Made by a program: the position numbers and the translations under genes
DNA from: Solwaraspora sp. WMMD791
GTDB lineage: Bacteria > Actinomycetota > Actinomycetes > Mycobacteriales > Micromonosporaceae
Direction: 5' to 3'
Assembly: GCF_029581195.1 (NCBI RefSeq)
Contig: NZ_CP120737.1
Coordinates: forward strand, 5,371,001 to 5,435,000
DNA length: 64,000 nt
In this document: piece after piece, positions 43,197 to 52,504 of the stretch
Position numbering within the stretch: position 1 is the stretch's first letter
Layout: each line of letters opens with the position of its first letter
The notes under the pieces: generated by a model
The model's input: only the letters and a program-made list of their open reading frames with translations
What the model was told of the DNA's origin: nothing
Database searches by the model: none

Positions 43197-44138
43197 TCAG
43201 GCCACCAGCAGTAGCGCCGCACCGAGTTGCCGGCAGAAGCCGACGCCGTGGTCGAACCCCTGCTCGCCGGGGTAGCGGGCCAGCGCGCCGATCACCCAGT
43301 GCTCACCGATCGCCAGGCAGCTGATGTGCCACAGGTCGTCCTCGTCGCGCAGCAGCCAGCCGTTCTTGATGGCGACGGTGGCGGCGTACTCGGGGGTGAG
43401 GGCGTCGCGGGGACCGAAGTCGCCCTCGCCGCGTACCGCGCGCATCTCGCCGAGCAGCCACGGGGTCCACTGCGGCCCGGCGGCCCGGCCGTCGGCGATG
43501 CACCGGCCGAGCCGGGCGAGGTCGCGGGCGGAGACGACGGTGTTGCTCCACCGGTCGAGGACCGGGGCGGTGTCGGTCAGGCCGCAGATGCGCACCATCC
43601 GGTGAATCGAGTCCTCGCCGCCGACCCGGGCGTAGGTGGCGTCCGCGCCCGGGTTGTCGCTGTCGCGGATGATCGCGGACAGCTCGGCCAGTCGCGGGGC
43701 GCGGGGCAGCAGTCCCTGCTCGTCGGCGCGGCGCAGGTCGTCGGCGGCCAGCCAGGCCTTGATCAGGGACATGGTGTCGCTCTGCGCGGTGTAGTTGGCC
43801 GACCCGGTGAGCAGCCCGGTGCGCCGGTTCAGGGCGGCCCAGGAGTAGAACCCGTCGTCGGGCAGGGTCACTTCGCCGTCGCGCAGCAGGACGGTCCGCA
43901 GGTCGTCGCCGGGCACCGTCCAGCCGGGCTGGCGGGGTGGCGGCGTACCGGCGTCTCCGGGCAGGGCGCCGGTGAACGCCGAGAGCACGACGAGCAGGCC
44001 GATGCCGGCGGCCACCGGGTGTCGTTGGCCACCGCGTCGGTGGTCGTGTCGTGGGGCCGCGCGATCCGGTCGGCGGGCCGCGCGGGCACCGGCGGCGCGG
44101 TGCCGCCCGGACCTCACGTTCTGCGGTGTACGGAACAC
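43197..44138 (-). CDS. Class A beta-lactamase-like serine hydrolase, membrane-anchored
   Basis: This protein of about 313 residues has an Arg-rich N-terminus, a membrane helix (VAAGIGLLVVLSAFTGAL, about 43-60) and an outer serine-hydrolase domain. Active-site candidates are SLIK (SxxK, in SDTMSLIKAW), SDN in IRDSDNPGAD and KNG in AIKNGWLLRDEDD in place of KTG. The typical class A Glu (ExxLN) is not clear, so penicillin hydrolysis is doubtful and a D-alanyl-peptide or unknown ester substrate is possible. The basic N-terminus suggests a Sec or Tat-type anchor. GTG 44138 is the best start by frame length. Confidence 0.65.
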   Translation of the reverse strand: MFRTPQNVRSGRHRAAGARAARRPDRAAPRHDHRRGGQRHPVAAGIGLLVVLSAFTGALPGDAGTPPPRQPGWTVPGDDLRTVLLRDGEVTLPDDGFYSWAALNRRTGLLTGSANYTAQSDTMSLIKAWLAADDLRRADEQGLLPRAPRLAELSAIIRDSDNPGADATYARVGGEDSIHRMVRICGLTDTAPVLDRWSNTVVSARDLARLGRCIADGRAAGPQWTPWLLGEMRAVRGEGDFGPRDALTPEYAATVAIKNGWLLRDEDDLWHISCLAIGEHWVIGALARYPGEQGFDHGVGFCRQLGAALLLVA

Positions 44139-44225
44139 ACGTGGTCAACGACAGGTGGGGTCAGTGGGACGTGAACGCGATCTAATGTCCCTATTTGGGG
44201 TAGTGCAGTGCCGTCGTGCCTCGTG

Positions 44226-44353
44226 TAGCGTGCGATTTCGGTCGCTCTGTTCGCGCGCCGCTACTCAGCGTTCGGGCGGGCGACCGGGTAGGCGAGTCAC
44301 GCCTGCCCAGGGCCGGCAGGAGGCCCGGCGCGACAGAAGTGAGGAAGTGCACC
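44226..44353 (+). promoter_or_regulatory. cspA -10 box and long 5' leader
   Basis: TAGCGT at 44226-44231 is a likely -10 box, giving a leader of about 115 bases before GTG 44354. Long structured leaders are typical of cold-shock mRNAs. AGGAAG lies just before the start. Confidence 0.45.
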
Positions 44354-44557
44354 GTGGCACAGGGCACCGTGAAGTGGTTCAACAGCGAAAAGGGCTACGG
44401 CTTCATCGCGGTCGACGGAGGTCAGGACGTCTTCGTCCATTTCTCCGCGATCGAGATGGACGGCTACAAGGCGCTCGAAGACGGCCAGCGGGTCGAGTTC
44501 GAGGTCGGCCAGGGCCAGAAGGGTCCGCAGGCCGAACGGGTCCGACTCATCGGCTGA
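44354..44557 (+). CDS. cspA: Cold shock protein, CspA family
   Basis: This 67-residue protein is one cold-shock domain. RNP1 is KGYGFIAV and RNP2 is VFVHFSAI, both intact, with [11 protein letters not shown] at the N-terminus and KGPQAERV at the C-terminus. It binds single-stranded RNA or DNA as a chaperone. Length is standard. GTG 44354 is preceded by AGGAAG; the open frame upstream to 44216 is leader. A hairpin with six T's follows the gene. Confidence 0.95.
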   Translation: MAQGTVKWFNSEKGYGFIAVDGGQDVFVHFSAIEMDGYKALEDGQRVEFEVGQGQKGPQAERVRLIG

Positions 44558-44614
44558 TCACCGGGGGCGTCGACGCGGCGCCACCCGGTCACACCACACG
44601 TCCGTACCTGTCAG

Positions 44615-44649
44615 GGCGTCGGTCTCCTCGCGGAGCCGGCGCCTTTTTT
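44615..44649 (+). terminator. Intrinsic terminator of cspA
   Basis: GGCGTCGGTCTC pairs, with small mismatches, to GAGCCGGCGCC around CTCGCG, followed by TTTTTT at 44644-44649. This is one of few hairpins here with a real T run. Confidence 0.85.
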
Positions 44650-44716
44650 CGTGCGCGGGCCGCGCGCGCCGGCCGGTGCGGTCCTCTCGTCGGAGGTGCC
44701 GGCAACCCGCCGTTCG

Positions 44717-44743
44717 CTTGCACTCGACAGGGGAGAGTGCTAA
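44717..44743 (+). promoter_or_regulatory. CIRCE element 1 (HrcA operator) overlapping groEL promoter
   Basis: CTTGCACTC, nine bases, GAGTGCTAA: the right half is a perfect CIRCE half-site. It overlaps a promoter TTGCAC (44718-44723), 17 bases, TAAACA (44741-44746). HrcA binding here would block RNA polymerase until heat shock. Confidence 0.9.
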
Positions 44744-44750
44744 ACAAGGA

Positions 44751-44777
44751 TTGGCACTCGCCAACCGGGAGTGCCAA
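44751..44777 (+). promoter_or_regulatory. CIRCE element 2 (HrcA operator)
   Basis: TTGGCACTC, nine bases, GAGTGCCAA: a perfectly symmetric variant of the CIRCE consensus, just downstream of the predicted transcription start. Confidence 0.9.
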
Positions 44778-44908
44778 TGGTCGGGGCGGTGGGGCCACCA
44801 CCGCGGTTCCCTGGAGCGGAGCCGTGGGGGCTGGCCGGTCGTCGCGGGCTATCCGGCCCGGCCGGCGGACGTCACTGTCGCCAGGTAGTGACGTCCGAAG
44901 GTGCGTAA

Positions 44909-46594
<1,686 letters not shown>

Positions 46595-46619
46595 GTTCAG
46601 CTCGACAGCTCGACATCGA

Positions 46620-46673
46620 CCGCAGGGGCGGTCACCGGTGAGGGTCTACCTCTGCCGGTGACCGCCCCTGCGG
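46620..46673 (+). terminator. Terminator of groEL
   Basis: A perfect stem of about 19 bp (46620-46638 with 46655-46673) around a 16-base loop stands 25 bases after the groEL stop. Confidence 0.8.
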
Positions 46674-46745
46674 CCTGTCTGCCTATCCCCCCGGATCTAC
46701 CCCCCGGATCTATCCCCACCCCGATGATCGCCCCCATGATCGCCG

Positions 46746-46803
46746 CGATCTTGCAGTTATCGCGAAGAAATGTCCGATATGTTCCGCGATAAGTGCAAGA
46801 TCG
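46746..46803. repeat. 19-bp near-perfect inverted repeat (possible dispersed element)
   Basis: CGATCTTGCAGTTATCGCG and its partner at 46785-46803 differ from perfect complement at one base, around a 20-base A+T-rich loop. Short direct repeats of CCCCCGGATCTA (46687-46716) lie to the left. It looks unlike a terminator and may be a REP- or MITE-like unit. Confidence 0.5.
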
Positions 46804-46852
46804 TCGAGATCTTGGGCGGGTGGTGGGCGGGGGTGGGTGGACGGGAGTCGGG

Positions 46853-47935
46853 TCAGAGCTGTTTGCGGTACAGGAAGAAGACCCGCTCGATGCGGGCACC
46901 GGCGGCCGAGGCGTAGAACGGCACCGGGCCCACCCAGCCGATCTCGACCTGGAGATGACCGGCCGCCCGCTGCTCCTGCAGGCACCGCCGCAGCAGCAAC
47001 GCGCCGATACCCAGACCCTGCGCCGTCGGTGCCGTCCCCATCGGGCCGAACCAGCTGGGCCGCGACGAGCCGTACGCGGCGAAGCCGAGCACCTCGACGG
47101 GGCCGTCGCCGACAGCGGAGGCAGTAGCAGTAGCAGTAGCGGCGGAAGCAGTAGCAGTAGCGGCGGTGGCAGTGGCAGTGGCAGTGGCGGGGTCACGGAC
47201 CGCCAGATGGCAGCCGGCCCCGGCGCGCCCCACCGACTGGGCCACCTCGGCAGCCCACGCGTCGCCGAACGTGGTCCGGGTGAACGCCACCAACGCCGGT
47301 ACGTCGGCGGCGGTGGCCCGGCGTACGGTGATGCCGGCCGCCGCCAGCCGCTGCTGCGCCGCGTCGGTGTCCCGCAGCGCCGGGGAATCCGTGGCGGACA
47401 GGTCGGCGGTCATGTTCCAGGCGGTCCGGTCCTGCTGGTAGCCGCACGCCATCGCCAGGCAGACCGCCGGGGTGTACCGCACGTCCACGCCCGGCCAGGC
47501 GTAGTACGGCGGGTTGCCGGCGAGCAGCACCTCAGTGGCGCCCCGCGCGGCCAACGCGCTCTCCGCCCGGCTCAGCAGCGCCCGACCCAGGCCGTGGCGG
47601 CGAAGATCCGGGTGTACGGCGATCAGGTCGACGTGCCCCACCGCCGGGTCCCGGTGCGCCAACGAACCCAGCACCACGCCCCGTACCGTCTGGTCGACCA
47701 GGGCGACCAGGGCGACGGTCCGGCGGCGGCTGAGCCCGGCGGCGTCATCGGCGGCCAGCGCGGGCGGTGCCGGGTGCAGCCGGTCGATGATCTGGGCGGC
47801 CTCGGCGGCGTCGGCGGGCAGGTCGAGCGCGTGGCGGCACAGCTCGACGACCGCTGACCGGTGCCGGTCGGTCAGTTCCTCGATGGTGAACCCGGGTGAC
47901 GCAGCGTCCTGACCCGAGGATGTGTCGCGTTCCAC
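46853..47935 (-). CDS. Tandem GNAT acetyltransferase with Ala/Thr repeat
   Basis: This 360-residue protein has two GNAT domains. The first has VHPDLRRHGLGRALLSRAES and the second TAPTAQGLGIGALLLRRCLQE as acetyl-CoA motifs. Between them, near residue 250, is a run of Ala-Thr dipeptides (ATATATA, TASAATATATA) encoded by a simple trinucleotide-rich repeat at 47116-47190, in a surface loop. GTG 47935 follows a TAAGGT box by eight bases. Substrate unknown; two-domain GNATs of this kind include sugar and amino-acid acetyltransferases. Confidence 0.82.
   Translation of the reverse strand: MERDTSSGQDAASPGFTIEELTDRHRSAVVELCRHALDLPADAAEAAQIIDRLHPAPPALAADDAAGLSRRRTVALVALVDQTVRGVVLGSLAHRDPAVGHVDLIAVHPDLRRHGLGRALLSRAESALAARGATEVLLAGNPPYYAWPGVDVRYTPAVCLAMACGYQQDRTAWNMTADLSATDSPALRDTDAAQQRLAAAGITVRRATAADVPALVAFTRTTFGDAWAAEVAQSVGRAGAGCHLAVRDPATATATATAATATASAATATATASAVGDGPVEVLGFAAYGSSRPSWFGPMGTAPTAQGLGIGALLLRRCLQEQRAAGHLQVEIGWVGPVPFYASAAGARIERVFFLYRKQL
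47116..47190 (-). repeat. Simple-sequence repeat encoding Ala-Thr run
   Basis: GCAGTA/GCAGTG hexamers repeat about ten times with GCGGCG interruptions, a likely slippage site within the acetyltransferase gene. Confidence 0.75.
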
Positions 47936-47946
47936 GACCGTCGACC

Positions 47947-50577
47947 TTAACCGGCTGCCTGCGCGGCCTGGACCGCGGCGTAGGCGTCGACCAGCCCGGC
48001 TCCGGTCAGGTTCGCCCGGTCCCCGCAAGGGTCGGCGAACCCGGTCGACGCGTCGCCGGCGGTCTGCCGCAGGATTTCGTCGGTGCGCTCCAGGTCGCCG
48101 ATCAGCGCGGGGTTGGCCGACCACATCAGCGCCACCACGCCGGCGACGTGCGGTGCCGCCATCGACGTGCCGTCGAGGGCCGCGTACCCGCCGCCGGGCA
48201 TCGCCGACAGCACCGCCGCGCCGGGGGCGACCAGGTCCGGCTTGACGTCGCCCTGCGGCGCCGGTCCCCGGCTGGAAAACTCGGTCACCGTACGGTCGCT
48301 GTCGACCGCGCCGACGGTCAGCACGTCGGCGTACGGGGCCGGTGGGTCGTCGACCGAGCCGCAGAACGGGCCGGTGTTGCCGGCGGCGGCCACCACCATC
48401 AGCCCGGCGGCGGCGAGCGCCTGCGTCGCCGGAGCCAGTGAGGTCAGGTCGCAGCCTTCCAGCTCGGGGCAGCCCCACGAGTTCGTCAGCACGTGCGGTG
48501 CCCGCTCCGGTCGCCCGTCGCGCAGCGGATCCCCGCCGGCCGGGAACGGTGCCAGCATGAACTGCAGGCAGTCCAGGTAGCGGGCCGGGTTGCCGAGGTT
48601 GCGGTCGAGGTTGACGCAGCCCACCCAGGAGGCGCCGGGGGCCACCCCGATGGAGGTGTCACCGACCGCCGAGCCGAGCGTGTGGGTGCCGTGCCCGTTG
48701 TTGTCGGTCGGCGTACGGGTGTCGTTCCACGGGTCGTACCAGGAGTCCTCGCCGCCCCGGAACCCCTCGGCCAGCGCCGGATGCGCACCGTCCACTCCGG
48801 AGTCAGAGGAGCCGACGACGATCCCGGCCCCGTCGACGTCGAGCTCGGACCAGACGCGGTCGGCGCCGAGCATCGTGATGTTCCACTGCGGCGTCTGCGG
48901 GGCCGGTTCGTCGCCGCCGTCGCCGGAGACCGGGGCGGGCAGCGGCCGCAGCTGCGGGCTGAGCAGCACCCGGTCGACGTCGGCCCGGCGCGACAACCAC
49001 GCCCGTACCGCCGCTCCGCCGTCCACCTCGATCGCGTTGACCAGGTAGTACGGGGTGTACGACAGGCCCCAGCGGTCGAGGTCGGCCCGCAGGTCGGCCT
49101 GGCTGGACTCGGCAGTGTCGACCAGCCGGCGGTAGACCTCGCCGATCCGGGCGTCGCGGCCGGCCGGCCCGGTGGACCGGGTCACGTCGGACAGGTCGGC
49201 CTGTTCGCGCAGCACCACGAAGAGGCGTTCGCCGTACAGGCCGGGTTGCCCGGCGGTGAGGTACACCGCCGTACCGGTCGCTGCCAGGACCGCGACCAGT
49301 ACGGCCGCGACGATCCGGCGCGGCCGCGAGGCTCCGGCCGGCGAGGCTCCGGCCGGCGCGCTGCCCAGCCGCCCGGCGCCGGCCCGGCCGAGTCCGACGC
49401 CGAGGATCAGACTGAGTACGACGCCGAGCGCCCACGCCACGCCGGCTCCGACCGCCGCCCAGAACGGCAGGTCCCGGCCGATCAGCAGCAGGGAGATCTC
49501 CTCGCCGTCGAGGAAGGCGAGCGGTCCGACGACGGTCGACCCGACCAGTACGCCGACCGGGGCGCTGCCGGCCAGGCTGCTGCCGGCCCGATCGGTGCCT
49601 GCTGCGTCGCCGCCGGCCGACTCGCCGCCGGCCGACTCGCCGCCGGCCGACTCGGCGCCGGTCCGGCGGGTGGCCCAGACGATCGCGGCGGCGGCGTAGC
49701 CGATCGGCGGCACGGCCAGCAGGGCGACCAGCTGCACCCCGGGCTGGCCGACCCCGGCGGCGAGCAGTGCCAGGCCGACCCCGGCGACCGTGCCGCCGGC
49801 CAGCACGGTCCGTACCGCTGACGGGCCGCGCGCGGTGTCGCCGATCGCCGACCAGTAGCCGGGCGGTAGCAGTTCGACGGCGTACCAGCCGACGGCGGCC
49901 GCCGCGACGAGCGCCAGCACGGTCTCCATGGCCCCGCCGAGCGCACCGAGCCAGAGCCAGGGGACCAGCATGACCAGCCCGGCCGCGACGGCGATCAGTG
50001 TCGGCGTCAGCCGGTCCCGCCCGGCGGCCGGTTCCGGCGCGGCCCCGGCGGCGGCTTCGGTCTCGGCCCCGGCTTCAGTGGCCCCGGCTTCAGCGGCGGC
50101 GGCTTCAGCGGTGGCGGTGCGGCGGCGTAACGCCCGCAGCAGCAGTGCGCCACCGGCGGCCAGCGCGGCGAGTAGCAGCAGGTACAGCTCGTGCCGCGCG
50201 CCGGGAAGCGCCCGGATCAGCCCGAACCCGGCGAGCGCGAACGCGCCGACCAGCCAGGCGCGGCCGGTGGCCCGGACCGCCGTCGACCGGGGGACCAGGG
50301 CCAGCAGCATCGCCGGCACCCCGACCAGCAGCGCGTTGCCGAGACCGATCAGCGGCCAGACGACCGCCGGCCGGGGCAGGCCGCTGGCGAGCAGGACCTG
50401 GTCGGTGAGCCAGCCGCCGGCCTGCGCCAGCACGGTGACGCCCAGTGACCAGAGCCCGACGGCGACGGCGGCGATCACCGGCCACGGGCCCGGGGCGGGG
50501 GCTGGCGCCGGGTAGGGCGAGACCGGGTAGGGGTGGCCGGGGAAGGGGTGTCCGGGAAATCCGGGGGCCTGCGACAT
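47947..50577 (-). CDS. Membrane-embedded subtilisin-like serine protease (S8)
   Basis: This protein of about 876 residues has a Pro-rich cytoplasmic start, some nine to ten membrane helices (about 30-450) and a C-terminal S8 domain outside the cell. The catalytic Asp is in GSSDSGVDGAHP, His in NNGHGTHTLG, the oxyanion Asn in LTNSWGCPE and Ser in DGTSMAAPHVAG. A propeptide-like segment (about 450-550) precedes the protease. A multi-helix N-terminus is unusual for subtilases, which usually have a signal peptide and one C-terminal anchor. ATG 50577 is preceded by a TATCGT box at leaderless spacing. Confidence 0.88.
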   Translation of the reverse strand: MSQAPGFPGHPFPGHPYPVSPYPAPAPAPGPWPVIAAVAVGLWSLGVTVLAQAGGWLTDQVLLASGLPRPAVVWPLIGLGNALLVGVPAMLLALVPRSTAVRATGRAWLVGAFALAGFGLIRALPGARHELYLLLLAALAAGGALLLRALRRRTATAEAAAAEAGATEAGAETEAAAGAAPEPAAGRDRLTPTLIAVAAGLVMLVPWLWLGALGGAMETVLALVAAAAVGWYAVELLPPGYWSAIGDTARGPSAVRTVLAGGTVAGVGLALLAAGVGQPGVQLVALLAVPPIGYAAAAIVWATRRTGAESAGGESAGGESAGGDAAGTDRAGSSLAGSAPVGVLVGSTVVGPLAFLDGEEISLLLIGRDLPFWAAVGAGVAWALGVVLSLILGVGLGRAGAGRLGSAPAGASPAGASRPRRIVAAVLVAVLAATGTAVYLTAGQPGLYGERLFVVLREQADLSDVTRSTGPAGRDARIGEVYRRLVDTAESSQADLRADLDRWGLSYTPYYLVNAIEVDGGAAVRAWLSRRADVDRVLLSPQLRPLPAPVSGDGGDEPAPQTPQWNITMLGADRVWSELDVDGAGIVVGSSDSGVDGAHPALAEGFRGGEDSWYDPWNDTRTPTDNNGHGTHTLGSAVGDTSIGVAPGASWVGCVNLDRNLGNPARYLDCLQFMLAPFPAGGDPLRDGRPERAPHVLTNSWGCPELEGCDLTSLAPATQALAAAGLMVVAAAGNTGPFCGSVDDPPAPYADVLTVGAVDSDRTVTEFSSRGPAPQGDVKPDLVAPGAAVLSAMPGGGYAALDGTSMAAPHVAGVVALMWSANPALIGDLERTDEILRQTAGDASTGFADPCGDRANLTGAGLVDAYAAVQAAQAAG

Positions 50578-50584
50578 GCTCGCC

Positions 50585-50590
50585 ACGATA
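50585..50590 (-). promoter_or_regulatory. Leaderless -10 box of subtilase gene
   Basis: On the minus strand TATCGT is followed by seven bases and ATG 50577. It lies back to back with the glpD box only 10 bases away. Confidence 0.5.
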
Positions 50591-50600
50591 GGCGGGCGGT

Positions 50601-50606
50601 TACCGT
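50601..50606 (+). promoter_or_regulatory. Leaderless -10 box of glpD
   Basis: TACCGT, six bases, then GTG 50613. Confidence 0.5.
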
Positions 50607-50612
50607 GGACGG

Positions 50613-52448
50613 GTGCGTGACCCTGCCGTTTCCCGGTATGCCGCCGGCCAGCTGTCCGTGACCCGCCGCGCCGCCGACCTGCGTCGGCTGCGTAGTGAGC
50701 GGTTCGACGTCCTGGTGATCGGCGGTGGCGTGACCGGCGCCGGTGCCGCCCTGGACGCCGCCTCCCGTGGTCTGAAGGTCGCCCTGATCGAGGCGCGTGA
50801 CTACGCCGCCGGCACCTCCAGCCGGTCCAGCAAACTGATCCACGGCGGCCTGCGCTACCTGGAGCAGTTGGAGCTGGGCCTGGTCCACGAGGCGCTCACT
50901 GAGCGTGGCCTGCTGGCCACCCGGATCGCGCCGCATCTGGTCCGGCCGGTGCCGATCCTGGTGCCGTTGCCGCACGGCGACGCCGCCGGGGTGCGGGCGC
51001 TGCCCGGCCGGGCCTGGCGGCGGGCCTACTACGGGGCGGGTGTCGCCGCGTACGACGTGTTCGCCGGCGTCTTCGGCGGCGGCCGGGGCATGCCGCTGCA
51101 CCAGCACCTGTCCCGCGAAGGGGCCCGGCGGGTCTTCCCGAGCCTGCGGCCGGACGTGGTGGCCGGCGCGATCCGCTACTACGACGGCCAGGTCGACGAC
51201 GCCCGGCTGGTCGTGACGCTGGCCCGTACCGCCGCGAGTCTGGGCGCGGCCACGGTGACCAGCGCCCGCGTCGTCGGCCTGCTGCGGCAGGCCCGCGAGG
51301 TGACCGGGGTCCGGGTGCGGGACATGGAGGCCCGGCCCGGGGATCCGGACGCCGAGTTCGAGGTACGGGCCCGCACCGTGATCGCGGCCACCGGGGTGTG
51401 GAGCGACGACGTGTCGCGGATGCTCGGCGACGTCGGGGTCCGGCCTGGTCTGCGGGTACGGGCGTCGAAGGGCGTGCACCTGGTGGTGCCCCGGTCGGCG
51501 ATCACCGGTGAGGCGGGGCTGATCCTGCGTACCGCCACGTCGGTGTTGTTCGTGCTCCCCTGGGGCGGGCACTGGATCATCGGCACCACGGACACCGACT
51601 GGCGGCTCGACCGGTCGCACCCGGCGGCCTCGGACCGTGACATCGGCTACCTGCTGGACCAGGTGAACACGGTGCTGGACCGGCCGTTGACGCCGCGCGA
51701 CATCGAGGGCGTGTACGCCGGGCTGCGACCGCTGCTGGCCGGCGAGGCGGACTCCACGTCGCGGCTGTCCCGGGAGCACGCGGTGGTCGAGCCGATGCTC
51801 GGGCTGCTGCTGGTGGCCGGCGGCAAGTACACGACGTACCGGGTGATGGCCGCCGACGTGGTGGACCGGGCGGCGGCCCGGCTCGGGGTGACCCGGCCGT
51901 CGCGGACCGCGCAGCTGCCGCTGCTCGGCGCGGACGGCTACACCGCCATGTGGCGGGACCGGGCGGACGTGGCCCGCCGCAACGGCGTACCGGTCGGGGT
52001 GTTGGAGCATCTGCTGGAGCGGTACGGCACCCTCGCGGTGGAGCTGCTGGCGCTGATCCGGGACGATCCGCTGCTGGCCAGCCCGGTCTCCGGGGCCCCG
52101 GAGTACCTGGCCGCCGAGATCGCGTACGCCGCCCGCGCCGAGGGCGCGCTGCACCTGGACGACGTGCTGACCCGGCGGACCCGGATCTCGATCGAGACGC
52201 CGCACCGGGGGGACGACTCGGCCGAGCACACCGCTGAGGTGATGGGCCGGGCGCTCGGCTGGGACGACGCGGTCCGGGCCCGGGAGGTGGAGCACTACCA
52301 GGCGCGGGTGGCGGCCGAGTTGCAGTCGCAGCGGATGCCGGACGACGCGACGGCGGACGCGGCCCGGCTCGGTGCCGCCGACGTGCGGGGCTTCGCCGCC
52401 GACCGGGGTGTGGACTGGCCGACGGACACCGGCATCGCCACCGGCTGA
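50613..52448 (+). CDS. glpD: Glycerol-3-phosphate dehydrogenase
   Basis: This 611-residue FAD enzyme oxidises sn-glycerol-3-phosphate to dihydroxyacetone phosphate and feeds electrons to quinone at the membrane. The FAD motif VIGGGVTGAGAALDAASRG (about 36-54) and the GTSSRSSKLIHGGLRYLEQ segment are typical of GlpD, as is GHWIIGTTDTDW. Length is as in other actinobacterial GlpD. No glpK or glpF is beside it. It is convergent with the FAD oxidase gene, 56 bases apart. Confidence 0.93.
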   Translation: MRDPAVSRYAAGQLSVTRRAADLRRLRSERFDVLVIGGGVTGAGAALDAASRGLKVALIEARDYAAGTSSRSSKLIHGGLRYLEQLELGLVHEALTERGLLATRIAPHLVRPVPILVPLPHGDAAGVRALPGRAWRRAYYGAGVAAYDVFAGVFGGGRGMPLHQHLSREGARRVFPSLRPDVVAGAIRYYDGQVDDARLVVTLARTAASLGAATVTSARVVGLLRQAREVTGVRVRDMEARPGDPDAEFEVRARTVIAATGVWSDDVSRMLGDVGVRPGLRVRASKGVHLVVPRSAITGEAGLILRTATSVLFVLPWGGHWIIGTTDTDWRLDRSHPAASDRDIGYLLDQVNTVLDRPLTPRDIEGVYAGLRPLLAGEADSTSRLSREHAVVEPMLGLLLVAGGKYTTYRVMAADVVDRAAARLGVTRPSRTAQLPLLGADGYTAMWRDRADVARRNGVPVGVLEHLLERYGTLAVELLALIRDDPLLASPVSGAPEYLAAEIAYAARAEGALHLDDVLTRRTRISIETPHRGDDSAEHTAEVMGRALGWDDAVRAREVEHYQARVAAELQSQRMPDDATADAARLGAADVRGFAADRGVDWPTDTGIATG

Positions 52449-52504
52449 ACGGGTCGGGATCGGGGCCGGTCAGGAGCTGACGGCCGGCGTCTGCGCCGAG
52501 CCGG

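Noticed and set aside
43197..44138. A true class A beta-lactamase
   Set aside because: SxxK and SDN-like motifs are present, but KTG reads KNG and the general-base Glu is not clear, so I kept the broader serine hydrolase call.
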